From Rhodobacter sp. (GTDB lineage Bacteria > Pseudomonadota > Alphaproteobacteria > Rhodobacterales > Rhodobacteraceae): a stretch of 64,000 nucleotides of DNA. This document shows, piece by piece, positions 45,009 through 55,403 of this stretch. Location: the NCBI GenBank assembly GCA_027490955.1, contig JAIXXB010000041.1, forward strand, positions 1 through 64,000, read 5' to 3'. How positions within the stretch are numbered: the stretch's first letter is position 1; each line of letters starts with the position of its first letter. The notes beneath the pieces were generated by a model, which saw only the letters and a list, made by a program, of their open reading frames with translations, had not been told where the DNA came from and did no database searches. The position numbers and the translations under genes are program-made.

Positions 45009-45827
45009 CTAAAGGCCTAAGGCTTTGCGCAGCATGTTCAGCGCGACCAGCACCAAAAACACCGCAAAGGCGCGTTTGAGAGGCGCAGGATTCATCCGAT
45101 GCGCCAGCGCCGCGCCCCAAGGCGTGGTGATATAGGTGGTCACAATCACCGCCGCAAAGGCGGGCAGATTAACGGCGCCAAGGGTGAAGGGCGGCGCATC
45201 CGCCACAGGCAGGGCCAAAAAGCCCAGCATGGCAGGCACGGCAATAATCACCCCAAGGCCCGATGCCGTGGCCACCGCGCGGTGAATCGGATAGCCATAG
45301 AGCGTCATCAAAGGCACGCCAAAGGTGCCCCCGCCAATGCCCATCATCGCCGAGGCCAGCCCAAGCGCCCCTGCGATTCCCGCGCGCGCAGGCTGGGCGG
45401 GCAGATCATCGCCCAGCCGCCAATTTTCTCGCCCAAAGGCCATATACAGCCCCGCCAGCCCCGCCAAAATGCCAAAAACCCCCTGCAGCGCGCGCGAAGA
45501 CACCTGCGTGGCAATCGCCGTGCCCACCAGCGCGCCCAGCACCACCATCGGCGCGAAAGAGCGCAGCATCGCCACATCAACCGCCCCTTTGGCATGATGC
45601 GCCTGCACCGATCTGACCGAGGTAAAGACAATCGTGGCCAGCGATGTGGCCACGCAGACCTGCATCAACTGCCCGCCCGTATAGCCCAAATGCCCCAGCG
45701 CATAAAAGAAAGCAGGCACCAGCACGATGCCGCCGCCCACCCCCAAAAGCCCCGCAACAACCCCCGCGCATGCGCCCACCACCAACAACAGCGCCAACAT
45801 TTGGATCAGATCTGCAATTTCAGGCAT
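45009..45827 (-). CDS. TauE/SafE-family membrane permease
   Basis: A 272-residue protein with about eight spans in two repeats: VVAGLLGVGGGIVLVPAFFY (about 20-39) and MMGIGGGTFGVPLMTLYGYPIHRAVATAS in the second half, the TauE/SafE signature. Members move sulfite, sulfoacetate or other anions; the substrate cannot be assigned. AGGAG precedes the ATG at 45825-45827. Divergent from the Bcr/CflA gene across 109 bases. Confidence 0.9.
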   Translation of the reverse strand: MPEIADLIQMLALLLVVGACAGVVAGLLGVGGGIVLVPAFFYALGHLGYTGGQLMQVCVATSLATIVFTSVRSVQAHHAKGAVDVAMLRSFAPMVVLGALVGTAIATQVSSRALQGVFGILAGLAGLYMAFGRENWRLGDDLPAQPARAGIAGALGLASAMMGIGGGTFGVPLMTLYGYPIHRAVATASGLGVIIAVPAMLGFLALPVADAPPFTLGAVNLPAFAAVIVTTYITTPWGAALAHRMNPAPLKRAFAVFLVLVALNMLRKALGL

Positions 45828-45936
45828 GGAAGGCTCCTTTTGCGGCAGGCTAACAGGCGCGGGCCGGCTTGGCCATATCTGGTTGACGGGGCCGCCAATT
45901 GGTTGCAAAAGCGCGGTTTTGCACGGGGATGCTGCC

Positions 45937-47142
45937 ATGACAGACCGCAAAGATTTGGGCCCTGCCCGCGCGCTTTTGCGCCCTGCGCTGGTTCTGGGGC
46001 TGATGTCGCTGATCGGGCCTTTTGCGATGGATATGTTCCTGCCCGCCATGCCGCAAATTGCCGCCGATTTGGCCAGCTCGCCGCAGATGGTGCAGGGCAC
46101 GATCACCTTTTATCTGGCCGCCTTTGGCGCGGCGCAACTGATCTGGGGGCCGATGGCCGACCAAATGGGCCGCAAACCGCCCCTCTATGCGGCACTGGCC
46201 ATCTTTGCGCTGGGATCGGTTTTGGCGATATTCGCCCCCACCGCGCCCATGCTGATTGCCGCGCGCATGGTGCAGGGGCTGGGGGCTGCCGCGCTGATGG
46301 TGATTCCGCGCGCGATTGTGCGCGACATCTCGCGCGGGGCTGATGCGACACGGCTGATGGCGCTGATGATGCTGGTGTTTTCGGTATCGCCTATGCTGGC
46401 CCCGCTGACGGGCGCGGGCCTGTCGGCGTTGTTTGGCTGGCGCGCGGTATTTGCCGCGCTGCTGATCGCCACGCTGCTGGCGCTGGTCCTGCTGCATTTC
46501 GCACAAGAGGAAACGCACCCCCCTGCTGCGCGCATCCGCGCCACACCTGCGGGCATGTGGGCGGGGGCACAGCTTGTGCTGCGCGACCGCGCCTTTGTGG
46601 TGCTGACAGGTCTGGGCGCGGCGGGCATGACCAGCTTTTTCCTGTTTCTGGCCGCAGCCCCCTTTGTTTACACAGGGTTTTATGGCCTAAGCGAGACGCA
46701 ATTCGCGCTGGCCTTTGCCGCCAATGCGGTGGCCTTCATCGGCGCGGGCCAGCTTGCAGGCCGCCTTGGCGCGCGCTTTGGCGCAATTTCGGTGATGCGC
46801 GGGGCGGCGGCGCTGTTTGCGCTGGCCACGGCGGCACTGTTTGGCCTGACGATTCTGGGCGCTGCGCCCTTGGCCGCCTTTATTGGGCTGCTGGCACTGG
46901 GCAATGCGGGGTTGGGGCTGATTATTCCAACCTCGATGGTCATGGCGCTGGAAGATCAGGGCGAACATGCAGGTCTGGCAAGTTCGATCGGGGGCACCTT
47001 CCAAATGCTGCTGGGCGGGGGGATGACGGCGCTGGCGGGCGGGATATTGTCCGATCAGCCTGCGCCTTTGGCAGGGCTGATAGCCGCTGCCGCAGCCGTG
47101 ACGCTGGCGCTGTCATGGGTGGCAAAACGGGGCGCGCGATAG
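45937..47142 (+). CDS. Bcr/CflA-family MFS efflux transporter
   Basis: A 401-residue, 12-span major facilitator: GPFAMDMFLPAMPQIAADL (about 26-44), motif A WGPMADQMGRKPP, RMVQGLGAAALMVIPRAIVRD and the loop motif DQPAPLAG. This matches Bcr/CflA drug exporters. The upstream open frame is antisense to the TauE-like gene; the ATG at 45937 gives the standard N-terminus. It converges on dusA, with 3 bases between the stops. Confidence 0.9.
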   Translation: MTDRKDLGPARALLRPALVLGLMSLIGPFAMDMFLPAMPQIAADLASSPQMVQGTITFYLAAFGAAQLIWGPMADQMGRKPPLYAALAIFALGSVLAIFAPTAPMLIAARMVQGLGAAALMVIPRAIVRDISRGADATRLMALMMLVFSVSPMLAPLTGAGLSALFGWRAVFAALLIATLLALVLLHFAQEETHPPAARIRATPAGMWAGAQLVLRDRAFVVLTGLGAAGMTSFFLFLAAAPFVYTGFYGLSETQFALAFAANAVAFIGAGQLAGRLGARFGAISVMRGAAALFALATAALFGLTILGAAPLAAFIGLLALGNAGLGLIIPTSMVMALEDQGEHAGLASSIGGTFQMLLGGGMTALAGGILSDQPAPLAGLIAAAAAVTLALSWVAKRGAR

Positions 47143-47145
47143 CGC

Positions 47146-48141
47146 CTAAGCTGCCGCTTGCGCGCGGCTGACTTCGGCCAAGGCGGCATCCAAAACCTCT
47201 AGCCCTGCGCCCGCGCGCATCGCTTGGGTCGACAGAACACGCCGCCACCCGCGCGCGCCCGCAGCCCCTGCAAATGCCCCCAGCATATGCCGCGTGATCT
47301 GGTGCAAACGGCCACCCTGCGCCAAATGCGCCGCGATATAGGGGCGCATCGCATCAATGGCGGCAAAGCTATCGGGGGCAAAGCCATCGCCCCACAGCGC
47401 ATCGGCCCCTTGCAAGACGCAAGCCGTGTCGTGATAGGCTGCGCGGCCCACCATCACCCCATCAAGCCCCTGATCCAAAAAGGCTTTTACCTGCGCAAGC
47501 GAAGTGATGCCGCCATTGATCGACAGGCGCAGCGATGGGAACGCGTGCCGCATGGCCAAAACCAAATCATAGTCCAAGGGCGGGATTTCGCGGTTTTCTT
47601 TGGGCGATAGGCCCTGCAGCCATGCCTTGCGCGCATGAATAATCACATGGCCCACGCCAACGCTGGCCATGGCGCGCAAAAACGCGGGCAGGGCATCGGC
47701 AGGGTTTTGGTCATCCACCCCGATACGGCATTTCACAGTCACGGGCACGGCGCTGGCCTCTTGCATGGCGGCCACGCAGGCGGCGACCAAGTCAGGCTGC
47801 AACATCAGCACGGCCCCAAAGCAGCCCGATTGCACCCGATCTGATGGGCAGCCGACATTCAGGTTCACCTCGTTATAGCCATAGGGGGCGGCAAGGCGCA
47901 CGGCATGGGCCAGTTCGGCAGGGTCAGAGCCGCCCAGTTGCAGCACCACAGGATGCTCGGCCCCGTCAAAGGCCAAAAGCCGTTCGCGCGGCCCGTGGAT
48001 CACGGCCGCCGCTGTCACCATTTCGGTATACAGCCACGCCCGCCGTGAAAATTGGCGGTGAAACATGCGGCAATGCCGATCTGTCCAATCCATCATCGGG
48101 GCGACAGAAAGGCGCGCGTCAAAGGGGGCGGGCTGCGTCAT
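47146..48141 (-). CDS. dusA: tRNA-dihydrouridine synthase A
   Basis: A 331-residue TIM barrel: SVAPMMDWTDRHCRMFHR at the start, the catalytic cysteine in NVGCPSDRVQ, CRIGVDDQN, IHARKAWLQGLSPKENR and ISINGGITSLAQ-type flavin/phosphate loops. DusA reduces U20/U20a of tRNA using FMN and NADPH. The position after DRVQSG is Cys rather than Arg of the E. coli enzyme. The transglycosylase gene lies 9 bases upstream on the same strand. Confidence 0.94.
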   Translation of the reverse strand: MTQPAPFDARLSVAPMMDWTDRHCRMFHRQFSRRAWLYTEMVTAAAVIHGPRERLLAFDGAEHPVVLQLGGSDPAELAHAVRLAAPYGYNEVNLNVGCPSDRVQSGCFGAVLMLQPDLVAACVAAMQEASAVPVTVKCRIGVDDQNPADALPAFLRAMASVGVGHVIIHARKAWLQGLSPKENREIPPLDYDLVLAMRHAFPSLRLSINGGITSLAQVKAFLDQGLDGVMVGRAAYHDTACVLQGADALWGDGFAPDSFAAIDAMRPYIAAHLAQGGRLHQITRHMLGAFAGAAGARGWRRVLSTQAMRAGAGLEVLDAALAEVSRAQAAA

Positions 48142-48150
48142 AACCGCGCT

Positions 48151-49383
48151 TTACCGCAGGCGCGCCAAAAGGTCTAGGCTGGGCTGGCCCGTAACGGGCA
48201 GGCCCGCAGCAGCCTGATAGGCCGAAATCGCGGCATTGGTTTTTGCGCCAATCACCCCATCGGGCGTGCCGATATCATAGCCCAAAGCCGCCAGACGTTG
48301 CTGCAGCGCGCGGCGCTGCTCGATGGTCATGCCTGCGCTGTCAGGGCCAAAGCCCGCGCGCAGCGGCCCTGCCCCTGCAAGGCGGTCGGACAAATGTCCT
48401 ACGCCAATCGCATAGGATTGCGCGTTGTTATAGCGCAAAATCACATGGTAATTGCCATAGAGCAAAAAGGCAGGCCCACCCGTATGCAACAGCGTGGCCG
48501 CGCCCGATCCGCGCAGCGGGCCGCCATCGGCCCCCGTCACGCCAAGGGCGGCCCATTCGGCGGCAGATTTGCGCGCACCAGATAAGGCGGCAGGCGCCTG
48601 CACCTCTTGGCCCCAAGGTTGGCCGCGCTGCCAACCCGATTTGGCCAGATAGGCGGCGGTCGAGGCCAAAGCATCGCTGGGATCGCTGCCCCAAATATCG
48701 CGCCGCCCATCGCCTGTAAAATCAACGGCATAGGCCAGATAGCTGGTCGGCATAAACTGGGTATGGCCCATCGCCCCCGCCCAAGAGCCCAGCATATTGC
48801 CCGCCGCCACATCCCCCGCTGCAACAATGCGCAGCGCCGCAATCAGTTGGCTTTCAAAAAAGGCCCCGCGCCGCCCGTCAAAGGCCAGCGTGGACAGGGC
48901 CGAAAACACAGGCACATCGCCCATGCGCGTGCCATAAAAGCTTTCCAGCCCCCAAACGGCGGCCACCACATGTGCAGGCACGCCATAGCGCGCCTCAATC
49001 GCGCGCAAAGTGCCGCCCATGCGCGTCAGGGCCGCGCGCCCTTGGGCAATGCGCGCGTCCGAGGCGGCAATGGCAAGGTAATCTTCCAAAGATCGCTTCA
49101 CCTCGGTCTGATTGCGGTCTTTTTCCACCACTTCGGGGATAAAGCGCGCCGTGCCCATGGCGCGGGCCACCACATCGGGCGATATGCCGCGCGCGTTGGC
49201 ACGGGCGGCAAACCCCTGCACCCATGCGTCAAAGGCAGGGTTGGCGGCCGCATGCCAGCGAAACCCAGCGGGCGCGCGCGCCGCCCCGCCGCCAACGCCG
49301 CCCGCACAGGCCGCCAGAAAAGCCCCCATACCCAGCAAGGCCAGACGGCGCGACATGGCCGCAGTTTGCGCTTGGTTTTTCAT
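48151..49383 (-). CDS. MltB-type lytic transglycosylase lipoprotein with peptidoglycan-binding domain
   Basis: A 410-residue lipoprotein (lipobox MGAFLAAC, Cys at about 26). The catalytic domain (about 45-335) has AAVWGLESFYGTRMG with the acid Glu, then GAMGHTQFMPTSYLAYAVDFTGDGRRDIW, typical of the MltB/SLT_2 family. A C-terminal PG-binding repeat (LQQRLAALGYDIGTPDGVIGAKT, about 350-405) follows. It cleaves glycan strands to anhydromuropeptides from the outer membrane side. AGGAG lies ahead of the ATG. Cotranscription with dusA is likely. Confidence 0.92.
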   Translation of the reverse strand: MKNQAQTAAMSRRLALLGMGAFLAACAGGVGGGAARAPAGFRWHAAANPAFDAWVQGFAARANARGISPDVVARAMGTARFIPEVVEKDRNQTEVKRSLEDYLAIAASDARIAQGRAALTRMGGTLRAIEARYGVPAHVVAAVWGLESFYGTRMGDVPVFSALSTLAFDGRRGAFFESQLIAALRIVAAGDVAAGNMLGSWAGAMGHTQFMPTSYLAYAVDFTGDGRRDIWGSDPSDALASTAAYLAKSGWQRGQPWGQEVQAPAALSGARKSAAEWAALGVTGADGGPLRGSGAATLLHTGGPAFLLYGNYHVILRYNNAQSYAIGVGHLSDRLAGAGPLRAGFGPDSAGMTIEQRRALQQRLAALGYDIGTPDGVIGAKTNAAISAYQAAAGLPVTGQPSLDLLARLR

Positions 49384-49507
49384 AACACGCGGTCTCCTGT
49401 AAACTTACCTCAGCATATAGCATAGATCATGGGCAAAACCACCACTGCTCGCTTGCTCCGAACAGATGTCTGGCATAGAAGAGGGCAGCATAGCAAAAGG
49501 CGGTTTC

Positions 49508-50293
49508 ATGCGGATTTTGATCACAAATGACGATGGTATCATGGCCGAAGGGCTAGAGGTGCTGAGCCGCATCGCAACCGAGATTGCTGGCCCAAAGGGC
49601 GAGGTTGTCACCGTCGCCCCTGCATTTGAACAATCGGGGGTCGGCCATTGCATCAGCTATACCCATCCGATGATGATCTCGAAACTGGGGCCGCGGCGCT
49701 ATGCGGTCGAGGGCAGCCCAGCCGATTGCGTTTTGGTTGGTGTTTATGAGGTGATGGGCGGCAAAAAGCCCGATCTGGTGCTGTCGGGCGTCAATAGGGG
49801 CAATAATTCGGGCGAAAATGTGCTGTATTCAGGCACAGTGGGCGGCGCGATGGAGGCCGCGCTGCATGGCATTCCCGCCATTGCCCTGTCGCAATATATG
49901 GGCCCCAAATCAGACAAGCTGGCCGATCCTTTTGATGCTGCCAGCCTGCATGGCGCAGCGGTGGTCCGCAAAATGCTGGATCATGCGATCTGGGATGATG
50001 CCGATTACCGATTGTTCTATAACGTCAACTTTCCGCCCGTGGCAGCGAGCTATGTGCGCGGCAGCAAGGTCTGCGCCATGGGGTTTCGGCGCGATGTGGC
50101 CTTTGGGGTGCAGGCGCAAATCTCGCCTTCGGGGCGGAAATTTCTGTGGATCAAAGGCGGCGGGCAGCAGACCCCTACCCTGCCAGGCACCGATGTTGCA
50201 GCCAATCTCGAGGGCTATATTTCAATCACACCCCTGCGGGCAGATTTGACCGCCCATGCCAGTTTAGACGCGCTGGCCGCGGCGCTGGGCTGA
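49508..50293 (+). CDS. surE: 5'/3'-nucleotidase SurE
   Basis: A 261-residue protein starting [11 protein letters not shown] with the metal-binding NDD; further ligands are in [11 protein letters not shown] and [24 protein letters not shown]. SurE dephosphorylates nucleoside monophosphates. The start is the ATG at 49508, since the motif begins at residue 1; an upstream ATG at 49466 is open but off-family. It is the first gene of surE-pcm-nlpD, the order also known from E. coli. Confidence 0.95.
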   Translation: MRILITNDDGIMAEGLEVLSRIATEIAGPKGEVVTVAPAFEQSGVGHCISYTHPMMISKLGPRRYAVEGSPADCVLVGVYEVMGGKKPDLVLSGVNRGNNSGENVLYSGTVGGAMEAALHGIPAIALSQYMGPKSDKLADPFDAASLHGAAVVRKMLDHAIWDDADYRLFYNVNFPPVAASYVRGSKVCAMGFRRDVAFGVQAQISPSGRKFLWIKGGGQQTPTLPGTDVAANLEGYISITPLRADLTAHASLDALAAALG

Positions 50294-50296
50294 CCG

Positions 50297-51055
50297 ATGG
50301 CGCGCATTCCCCCCATTCCGCAGCAACTGGATATGGCGCAGGTATGGGCCAAGGATGGGCGGACGGCGGGCGCGCAGCCCAGCAGGCCAGATGGGCCAGA
50401 GGGGCCAGAGCCGCCCGATGATGTGACCACGGCCAAAATGCAGTTCTTTTTGGCGCTCCGCTCGCGCGGGGTGAATGATCCGCGCGTGCTTTCGGCGATG
50501 GAACGGGTAGATCGCGCCTTGTTCGTGCGCGGCTTGTTCACCGCCCGCGCCTATGAAGATGTGCCCTTGCCCATTGCCTGCGGGCAGACGATCAGCCAAC
50601 CCTCGGTGGTGGGGCTGATGACCCAAGCTGCCGAGATTACCCCCCGCGATGTGGTGTTAGAGGTGGGGACAGGGTCGGGCTATCAGGCGGCAGTGCTGTC
50701 GCATTTGGCGCGCAGGGTCTATACAGTGGATCGCCACCGCCGCCTTGTCGCCGAGGCGCAGGGCCTGTTCGATCATCTGGGCCTTGGCAATATCACTGCG
50801 ATGACAGCCGATGGCTGCTATGGCCTGCCAAGTGCCGCGCCCTTTGACCGCATCATCGTGACTGCCGCCGCCGAAGACCCGCCAACCCCGCTGCTGGCCC
50901 AATTGAAGGAAGGCGGGATCATGATCGTGCCTGTGGGCCAATCCGATGCCGTGCAGGGCCTGATCAAGGTAACGCGCCGCGCGCAAGGCTTTGAGTATGA
51001 AGAGTTGCGCCAAGTGCGCTTTGTTCCGCTGGTCGAGGGGCTTGGATCAGAATAG
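50297..51055 (+). CDS. pcm: Protein-L-isoaspartate O-methyltransferase
   Basis: A 252-residue methyltransferase: RALFVRG and [17 protein letters not shown], then SAM motif [20 protein letters not shown] (about 119-137), all specific to PCMT. It repairs isoaspartyl residues. The first ~45 residues are a Pro-rich extension not usual in the family, so a GTG at about 50420 (ahead of [13 protein letters not shown]) is a possible alternative start. It begins 3 bases after surE. Confidence 0.94.
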   Translation: MARIPPIPQQLDMAQVWAKDGRTAGAQPSRPDGPEGPEPPDDVTTAKMQFFLALRSRGVNDPRVLSAMERVDRALFVRGLFTARAYEDVPLPIACGQTISQPSVVGLMTQAAEITPRDVVLEVGTGSGYQAAVLSHLARRVYTVDRHRRLVAEAQGLFDHLGLGNITAMTADGCYGLPSAAPFDRIIVTAAAEDPPTPLLAQLKEGGIMIVPVGQSDAVQGLIKVTRRAQGFEYEELRQVRFVPLVEGLGSE

Positions 51056-51098
51056 AGTGTTGCTATATACAGAACAATCACGACGATAAGAGGCCGAT

Positions 51099-52259
51099 AT
51101 GACCGACCAGACGCAGATCGCACAAAGATTTCATCATAAGCGCGCGCTTGGGCTGATGGCAGTTCTGCTGCTGACCGCCTGCGGCAATGGGCTGGATTGG
51201 GATTTGCGCAGTGGCGGGATCAACACGCGCGAGGCGGCGCTGGGGGCCACAAGCGCGCCGCCGCGCGGGGATGCCAATGGTCTGATCACCTATTCAGGCT
51301 ATCAGGCCGTGCAGGCTTCGGGCGGGGAATCGGTGGGCGATATCGCCGCGCGGCTGGGGTTGAACGGCGAAGAATTGGCGCGGTTTAACGCGCTGAAGGT
51401 CACAGACCGCCCCCGTATGGGCGAGGTTTTGGTGCTGCCCACGCCGGTGGCCACGGCCCCGATGGCGGGCGGCGGGCTGGATGTTTCGGCCATTGCCAGC
51501 TCGGCGCTGGACCGCGTGCAAACCAGCACTTTGGCCCCTGCGGGAACACAAGGCGCGCCGCTGGCCCCTGCCCCCTTGGCGCCAGAGCCTGCCCGCCACA
51601 AGGTGCAACGCGGCGAGACGGCCTTTGGCATTGCGCGCCAGTATAATGTTTCGACCAAATCCTTGGCACAGTGGAACGGGCTTGGCCCCGATCTGTCGGT
51701 GCGCGAAGGGCAATATTTGATTATTCCCGTGGCAGGCGCTGCAGCCCCCGCGCAAGATACGGCCGAGCCGGGCGCAGGCTCGCTGACGCCTGTGCCGCCT
51801 TCGGCCAGCGCGCCGCTGCCAGACGAGCCGACCATCCCCGCAGCCGAGGCCAAGGCCAAGGCCGACGCGCCCGCTGCAGACCTGTCGGGCAATGTCAGCG
51901 CGGCATCGGCGGCCATGTTTGCCATGCCCGTATCGGGAAAAATCATTCGCGGCTATGCCAAGGGCAAAAATGACGGCATCGACATTGCCGCCGCAGCAGG
52001 CACGCCTGTAAAAGCGGCAGGTGATGGCACGATTGCCGCCATTACCAAAAGCACGGCAGGCACGCCCATTGTGTTGATCCGCCATTCTGGTGGGATGTTG
52101 ACAGTTTATGGCGGGGTCGATGGTCTGAGCGTGGCCAAGGGCGATGCGGTCAAGCGCGGGCAGACCATTGCCAAGGTCGGCGCAGGTGATCCGTCCTTTT
52201 TGCATTTCGAAGTGCGCAAAGGCGTGGAATCGGTCGACCCGATGGGCTATTTGCAATAG
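51099..52259 (+). CDS. nlpD: NlpD-like LysM lipoprotein with degenerate M23 domain
   Basis: A 386-residue lipoprotein (lipobox LLLTAC, Cys at about 28). One LysM-like stretch (GESVGDIAARLGLNGEELARFN) and a clear second one (GETAFGIARQYNVSTKSLAQWNGL) are followed by an Ala/Pro linker and an M23-type domain (about 270-386). The M23 domain keeps GIDIAAAAGTPV and LHFEVR but lacks the first zinc histidine (KNDG) and the YxHxxx motif. That is the pattern of NlpD/EnvC activators of amidases rather than an active protease. The surE-pcm-nlpD order supports the name. Confidence 0.87.
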   Translation: MTDQTQIAQRFHHKRALGLMAVLLLTACGNGLDWDLRSGGINTREAALGATSAPPRGDANGLITYSGYQAVQASGGESVGDIAARLGLNGEELARFNALKVTDRPRMGEVLVLPTPVATAPMAGGGLDVSAIASSALDRVQTSTLAPAGTQGAPLAPAPLAPEPARHKVQRGETAFGIARQYNVSTKSLAQWNGLGPDLSVREGQYLIIPVAGAAAPAQDTAEPGAGSLTPVPPSASAPLPDEPTIPAAEAKAKADAPAADLSGNVSAASAAMFAMPVSGKIIRGYAKGKNDGIDIAAAAGTPVKAAGDGTIAAITKSTAGTPIVLIRHSGGMLTVYGGVDGLSVAKGDAVKRGQTIAKVGAGDPSFLHFEVRKGVESVDPMGYLQ

Positions 52260-52367
52260 CGCCATCTGTGCAGGGGTTGGCGGGGCCAGCGCGGTTGGAC
52301 TGGCGCGGTTGGGCAGGCGCGCTGGGCAGTTAGGGCGGGGCAGTTTGGGCTGGGCTGATCGCGCTGC

Positions 52368-53645
52368 CTATGGCTGGATTTCGCTGCGGATCAGCAGCTT
52401 ATCAATGCGCCGCCCGTCCAAATCGATCACCTCAAAGATATAGCCTTGCAGGGTGATCGCCTCGCCCAACTCGGGCAGACGGCCAAATTGGTGCAACACC
52501 AGCCCTGCGGCGGTATCATATTCACCCGCCGCCTCGCGCGGGATGGCCAGACGATCGCATAACTCGTCGGCGGGCATCCATCCTGCCACCAAAAGGCTGC
52601 CATCGGCGCGGGTGACAATGGCAGGCTCGCCCGCGCTTTGCGCAGCCTCTGCGCCCGTGATCGCCTCTAGCACATCGGCGGTGGTGATAATGCCTTCGAA
52701 ATGGCCATATTCATCATAGACCAGCGCCATATGATCGGCAGATTTGTGCAGAATTTCCAGCACATCCAGCGCATCGGCAAGGTCGGATACCACGGGCACT
52801 TCGCGCACAAGCGCATTGATATCAAGGGTTTCGCGGCGCGAGACGATATTGAACGCATCTGACAGGCGCACAATGCCCACCACATCACCGCTGGCATCCA
52901 TTACGGGCATGCGTGGGCGGGCAATGCGGCGCACGGCGGCAACCGCCTCGGCCCCTTTTGCGCCCGCCTCAAGCATTTCGACATCTTGGCGCGGCGTCAT
53001 CAACACCCGCGCGGTGCGATCGCCAAGGCGCATCACCCCCGCCATCATCGCATGTTCTTCTTCCTCGATCACGCCGCCTTCGCTGGCCTCGGTCAGCAGA
53101 ACATGCACCTCTTCTTCGGTGACGCGGTTTTCCGTCCCGCCGCGCACGCCCAAGATCCACAGCACAGCGCGCCCCGAAATATCCAGCATCACCACCAAAG
53201 GCGTGGTGACAAAGGACAGCGCCATCATGGCAGGGGCCATGCGAATTGCCACGGCTTCGGGGTTGCGCAGGGCCAATTGCTTGGGCACCAATTCGCCAAT
53301 AATCAGGCTGACATAGGTGATGGCCAGCACAACGCCGCCCACGCCCATGGTTGCGGCCCAATCGCCGCCCACCCCGTGCGAGATCAGCCAGCCTTGCAGA
53401 CGCAGGCCCAGCGTGGCCCCCGAGAGCGCGCCCGAAAGCACCCCCACCATCGTGATGCCAATTTGCACAGTCGATAAAAACCGCCCCGGACGCTGCGCCA
53501 AAGTCAGCGCCATCGCCGCCCCGCGCGAACGTGCTGCCATAGGTTTCAGCCGCCCCGTGCGCGCCGAAACAATCGCCAATTCCGACATGGCCAAAACGCC
53601 GTTCAGCACGATCAGCGCCAGAATCAAGCCAATTTCAAAAAACAT
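52368..53645 (-). CDS. CNNM/CorC-type membrane protein (DUF21-CBS-CorC)
   Basis: A 425-residue protein: a DUF21 region with about four spans (residues 1-190, with LAMSELAIVSARTGRLKP and IGELVPKQLALRNPE), a CBS pair (about 215-340, VLMTPRQDVEML and MALVYDEYGHFEGIITTADVLE) and a CorC/HlyC domain at the end. Such proteins are linked to magnesium or cobalt efflux; the old name hemolysin is misleading. The ATG at 53643-53645 is chosen because the DUF21 span starts there. It follows the DUF815 gene by 50 bases. Confidence 0.9.
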   Translation of the reverse strand: MFFEIGLILALIVLNGVLAMSELAIVSARTGRLKPMAARSRGAAMALTLAQRPGRFLSTVQIGITMVGVLSGALSGATLGLRLQGWLISHGVGGDWAATMGVGGVVLAITYVSLIIGELVPKQLALRNPEAVAIRMAPAMMALSFVTTPLVVMLDISGRAVLWILGVRGGTENRVTEEEVHVLLTEASEGGVIEEEEHAMMAGVMRLGDRTARVLMTPRQDVEMLEAGAKGAEAVAAVRRIARPRMPVMDASGDVVGIVRLSDAFNIVSRRETLDINALVREVPVVSDLADALDVLEILHKSADHMALVYDEYGHFEGIITTADVLEAITGAEAAQSAGEPAIVTRADGSLLVAGWMPADELCDRLAIPREAAGEYDTAAGLVLHQFGRLPELGEAITLQGYIFEVIDLDGRRIDKLLIRSEIQP

Positions 53646-53695
53646 CCGCGGATCAAAACCCTGTATTGCAGGGGGCAAACATAGGCGGTTGGCCT

Positions 53696-54550
53696 TTATT
53701 GCGCAAGGGTCTGGCCCTTTTGGGCGGCAAGGGCGCAGAAAAACTGCCATGCCACGCGGCCCGACCGCGCCCCGCGCGTCACCTGCCATTCCAGCGCCGC
53801 GCCGCGCCACTCGTCTTGCGGCAAATCCATGCCATAGGCGCGCAGATAACCCGCAATCATCGCCAAATACTCATCCTGATCGCAGGGGTGAAAACCCAGC
53901 CACAGACCAAAACGATCTGACAGCGATACTTTTTCCTCTACCGCCTCGGCGCTGTGAATGGCGGCCTGCGCCTCGTTTTCAATCATATCGCGCGGCATCA
54001 GATGGCGGCGGTTCGATGTGGCATAAAGCACCACATTTTCAGGCCGCCCCGCAATGCCGCCATCCAGCACCGCCTTGAGCGATTTGTAATGCTGATCGCC
54101 CACATCAAAGGAAAGATCATCGCAAAACAGCACAAAACGATAGGGCGCTGCGCGCAATTGGGCCAGAAGGCGCGGGATAGAGGGCAGATCGTCACGGGCA
54201 AGTTCGACCAGTTTCAGATCAAACCCTTCGGCGCGCAGCGCGCTGTGTATCGCCTTGACCAGCGAGGATTTTCCCATGCCCCGCGCCCCCCATAGCAGGG
54301 CGTTATTGGCAGGCAGGCCGCGGGCAAAGGCGCGGGTATTGTCCAGCAGCGTATCGCGCGCGCGGTTGATCCCCACCAAAAGCGGCAGATCAATGCCCGC
54401 AACATGTGCCACAGGTTCCAGATAATCTGCCCCGCGCGCGCCTTGCCCGTGCCACAAAAAGGCAGGGGCAGCAAAATCAGGCGCGGGGGCTGGCGGGGGC
54501 GCAAGACGCTCTAGCGCCTGCGCGATGCGTTCCAGCAGGGCCTCAGTCAT
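53696..54550 (-). CDS. DUF815 AAA-type ATPase
   Basis: A 284-residue protein with Walker [15 protein letters not shown] (about 83-96) and a Walker B-like [12 protein letters not shown], then [12 protein letters not shown] (sensor region). This is the DUF815 pattern. Its role is unknown; it may act as a chaperone-like ATPase. The ATG at 54548-54550 overlaps the tatC stop by 8 bases, suggesting a functional tie to Tat export, though that remains inference. Confidence 0.88.
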   Translation of the reverse strand: MTEALLERIAQALERLAPPPAPAPDFAAPAFLWHGQGARGADYLEPVAHVAGIDLPLLVGINRARDTLLDNTRAFARGLPANNALLWGARGMGKSSLVKAIHSALRAEGFDLKLVELARDDLPSIPRLLAQLRAAPYRFVLFCDDLSFDVGDQHYKSLKAVLDGGIAGRPENVVLYATSNRRHLMPRDMIENEAQAAIHSAEAVEEKVSLSDRFGLWLGFHPCDQDEYLAMIAGYLRAYGMDLPQDEWRGAALEWQVTRGARSGRVAWQFFCALAAQKGQTLAQ

Positions 54551-55403
54551 CGGCGGTGACGTCCTCATCCACCCAAGTGCCATTGGCGCGCTCTTCCGCC
54601 TCGCGCTGGCGTTCAAACCGCGTGATCAGGAAAATGGAAATCTCATACAGCGGATAGACGGCGGCAAATAGGATCAACTGGCTCATCACATCGGGCGGGG
54701 TGACCACGGCGGCCACGAACAATATGGCGACAATGGCGTATTTGCGCGTGGCTTTCAGCCCTGCCGCCGTCAATATCCCTGCCTTGCCCAGCAGCGTCAG
54801 TAACACGGGCAATTGAAAACACAGCCCGAACGCCATCACAAAGGTCATGGTCAACGACAGATAGGCCTCGACGCTGCCCTGATAGACCACGCCCGCAGGG
54901 GCTGTCGCCAAACTAGACCCTTCCATCGCGGCCTTGAACACATCTTCAAAGCCCAAGAAAAACGAAAAGGCAAAGGGCAGAATGATGAAATAGGCAAAGG
55001 TCGCGCCGACAATAAACATGATCGGCGATGCCAATAGAAATGGCAAAAACGCCGCCTTTTCATTGCGATACAGGCCCGGCGCGACAAAGCGCCAAAGCTG
55101 AAACGCAATGATCGGAAAGGCCATGGCAAAACCGCCCCACATGGCGATTTTGATCGCCACAAAGAATCCTTCTTGCAATTTGACCAGAATGAATTGGCAC
55201 TCTTGGCCGCGCGCCTCTAGCGCGGTGCACATCGGGATCGACAAGATGTTGAAAATCTTGTCCCAAATAAGATAGCCCAGCAAAAACGTGCCTGCAAACG
55301 TGGCGATCGAGACCAAGATGCGATAGCGCAACTCTTTGAGATGTTCGATCAGGGGGGCGGCGCTGTCTTCGACAGTGTCATCGACGGTGTCGGATTGGCT
55401 CAT
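54543..55403 (-). CDS. tatC: Sec-independent protein translocase TatC
   Basis: A 286-residue, six-span membrane protein starting with an acidic tail, then [15 protein letters not shown], the TatC N-terminal motif, and [18 protein letters not shown]. It recognises twin-arginine signals. Length is slightly longer than E. coli TatC through a charged C-terminal tail. Overlaps tatB (ATGA) and the DUF815 gene. A Tat substrate, the RRGFL protein at the right edge, is in the window. Confidence 0.96.
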   Translation of the reverse strand: MSQSDTVDDTVEDSAAPLIEHLKELRYRILVSIATFAGTFLLGYLIWDKIFNILSIPMCTALEARGQECQFILVKLQEGFFVAIKIAMWGGFAMAFPIIAFQLWRFVAPGLYRNEKAAFLPFLLASPIMFIVGATFAYFIILPFAFSFFLGFEDVFKAAMEGSSLATAPAGVVYQGSVEAYLSLTMTFVMAFGLCFQLPVLLTLLGKAGILTAAGLKATRKYAIVAILFVAAVVTPPDVMSQLILFAAVYPLYEISIFLITRFERQREAEERANGTWVDEDVTADD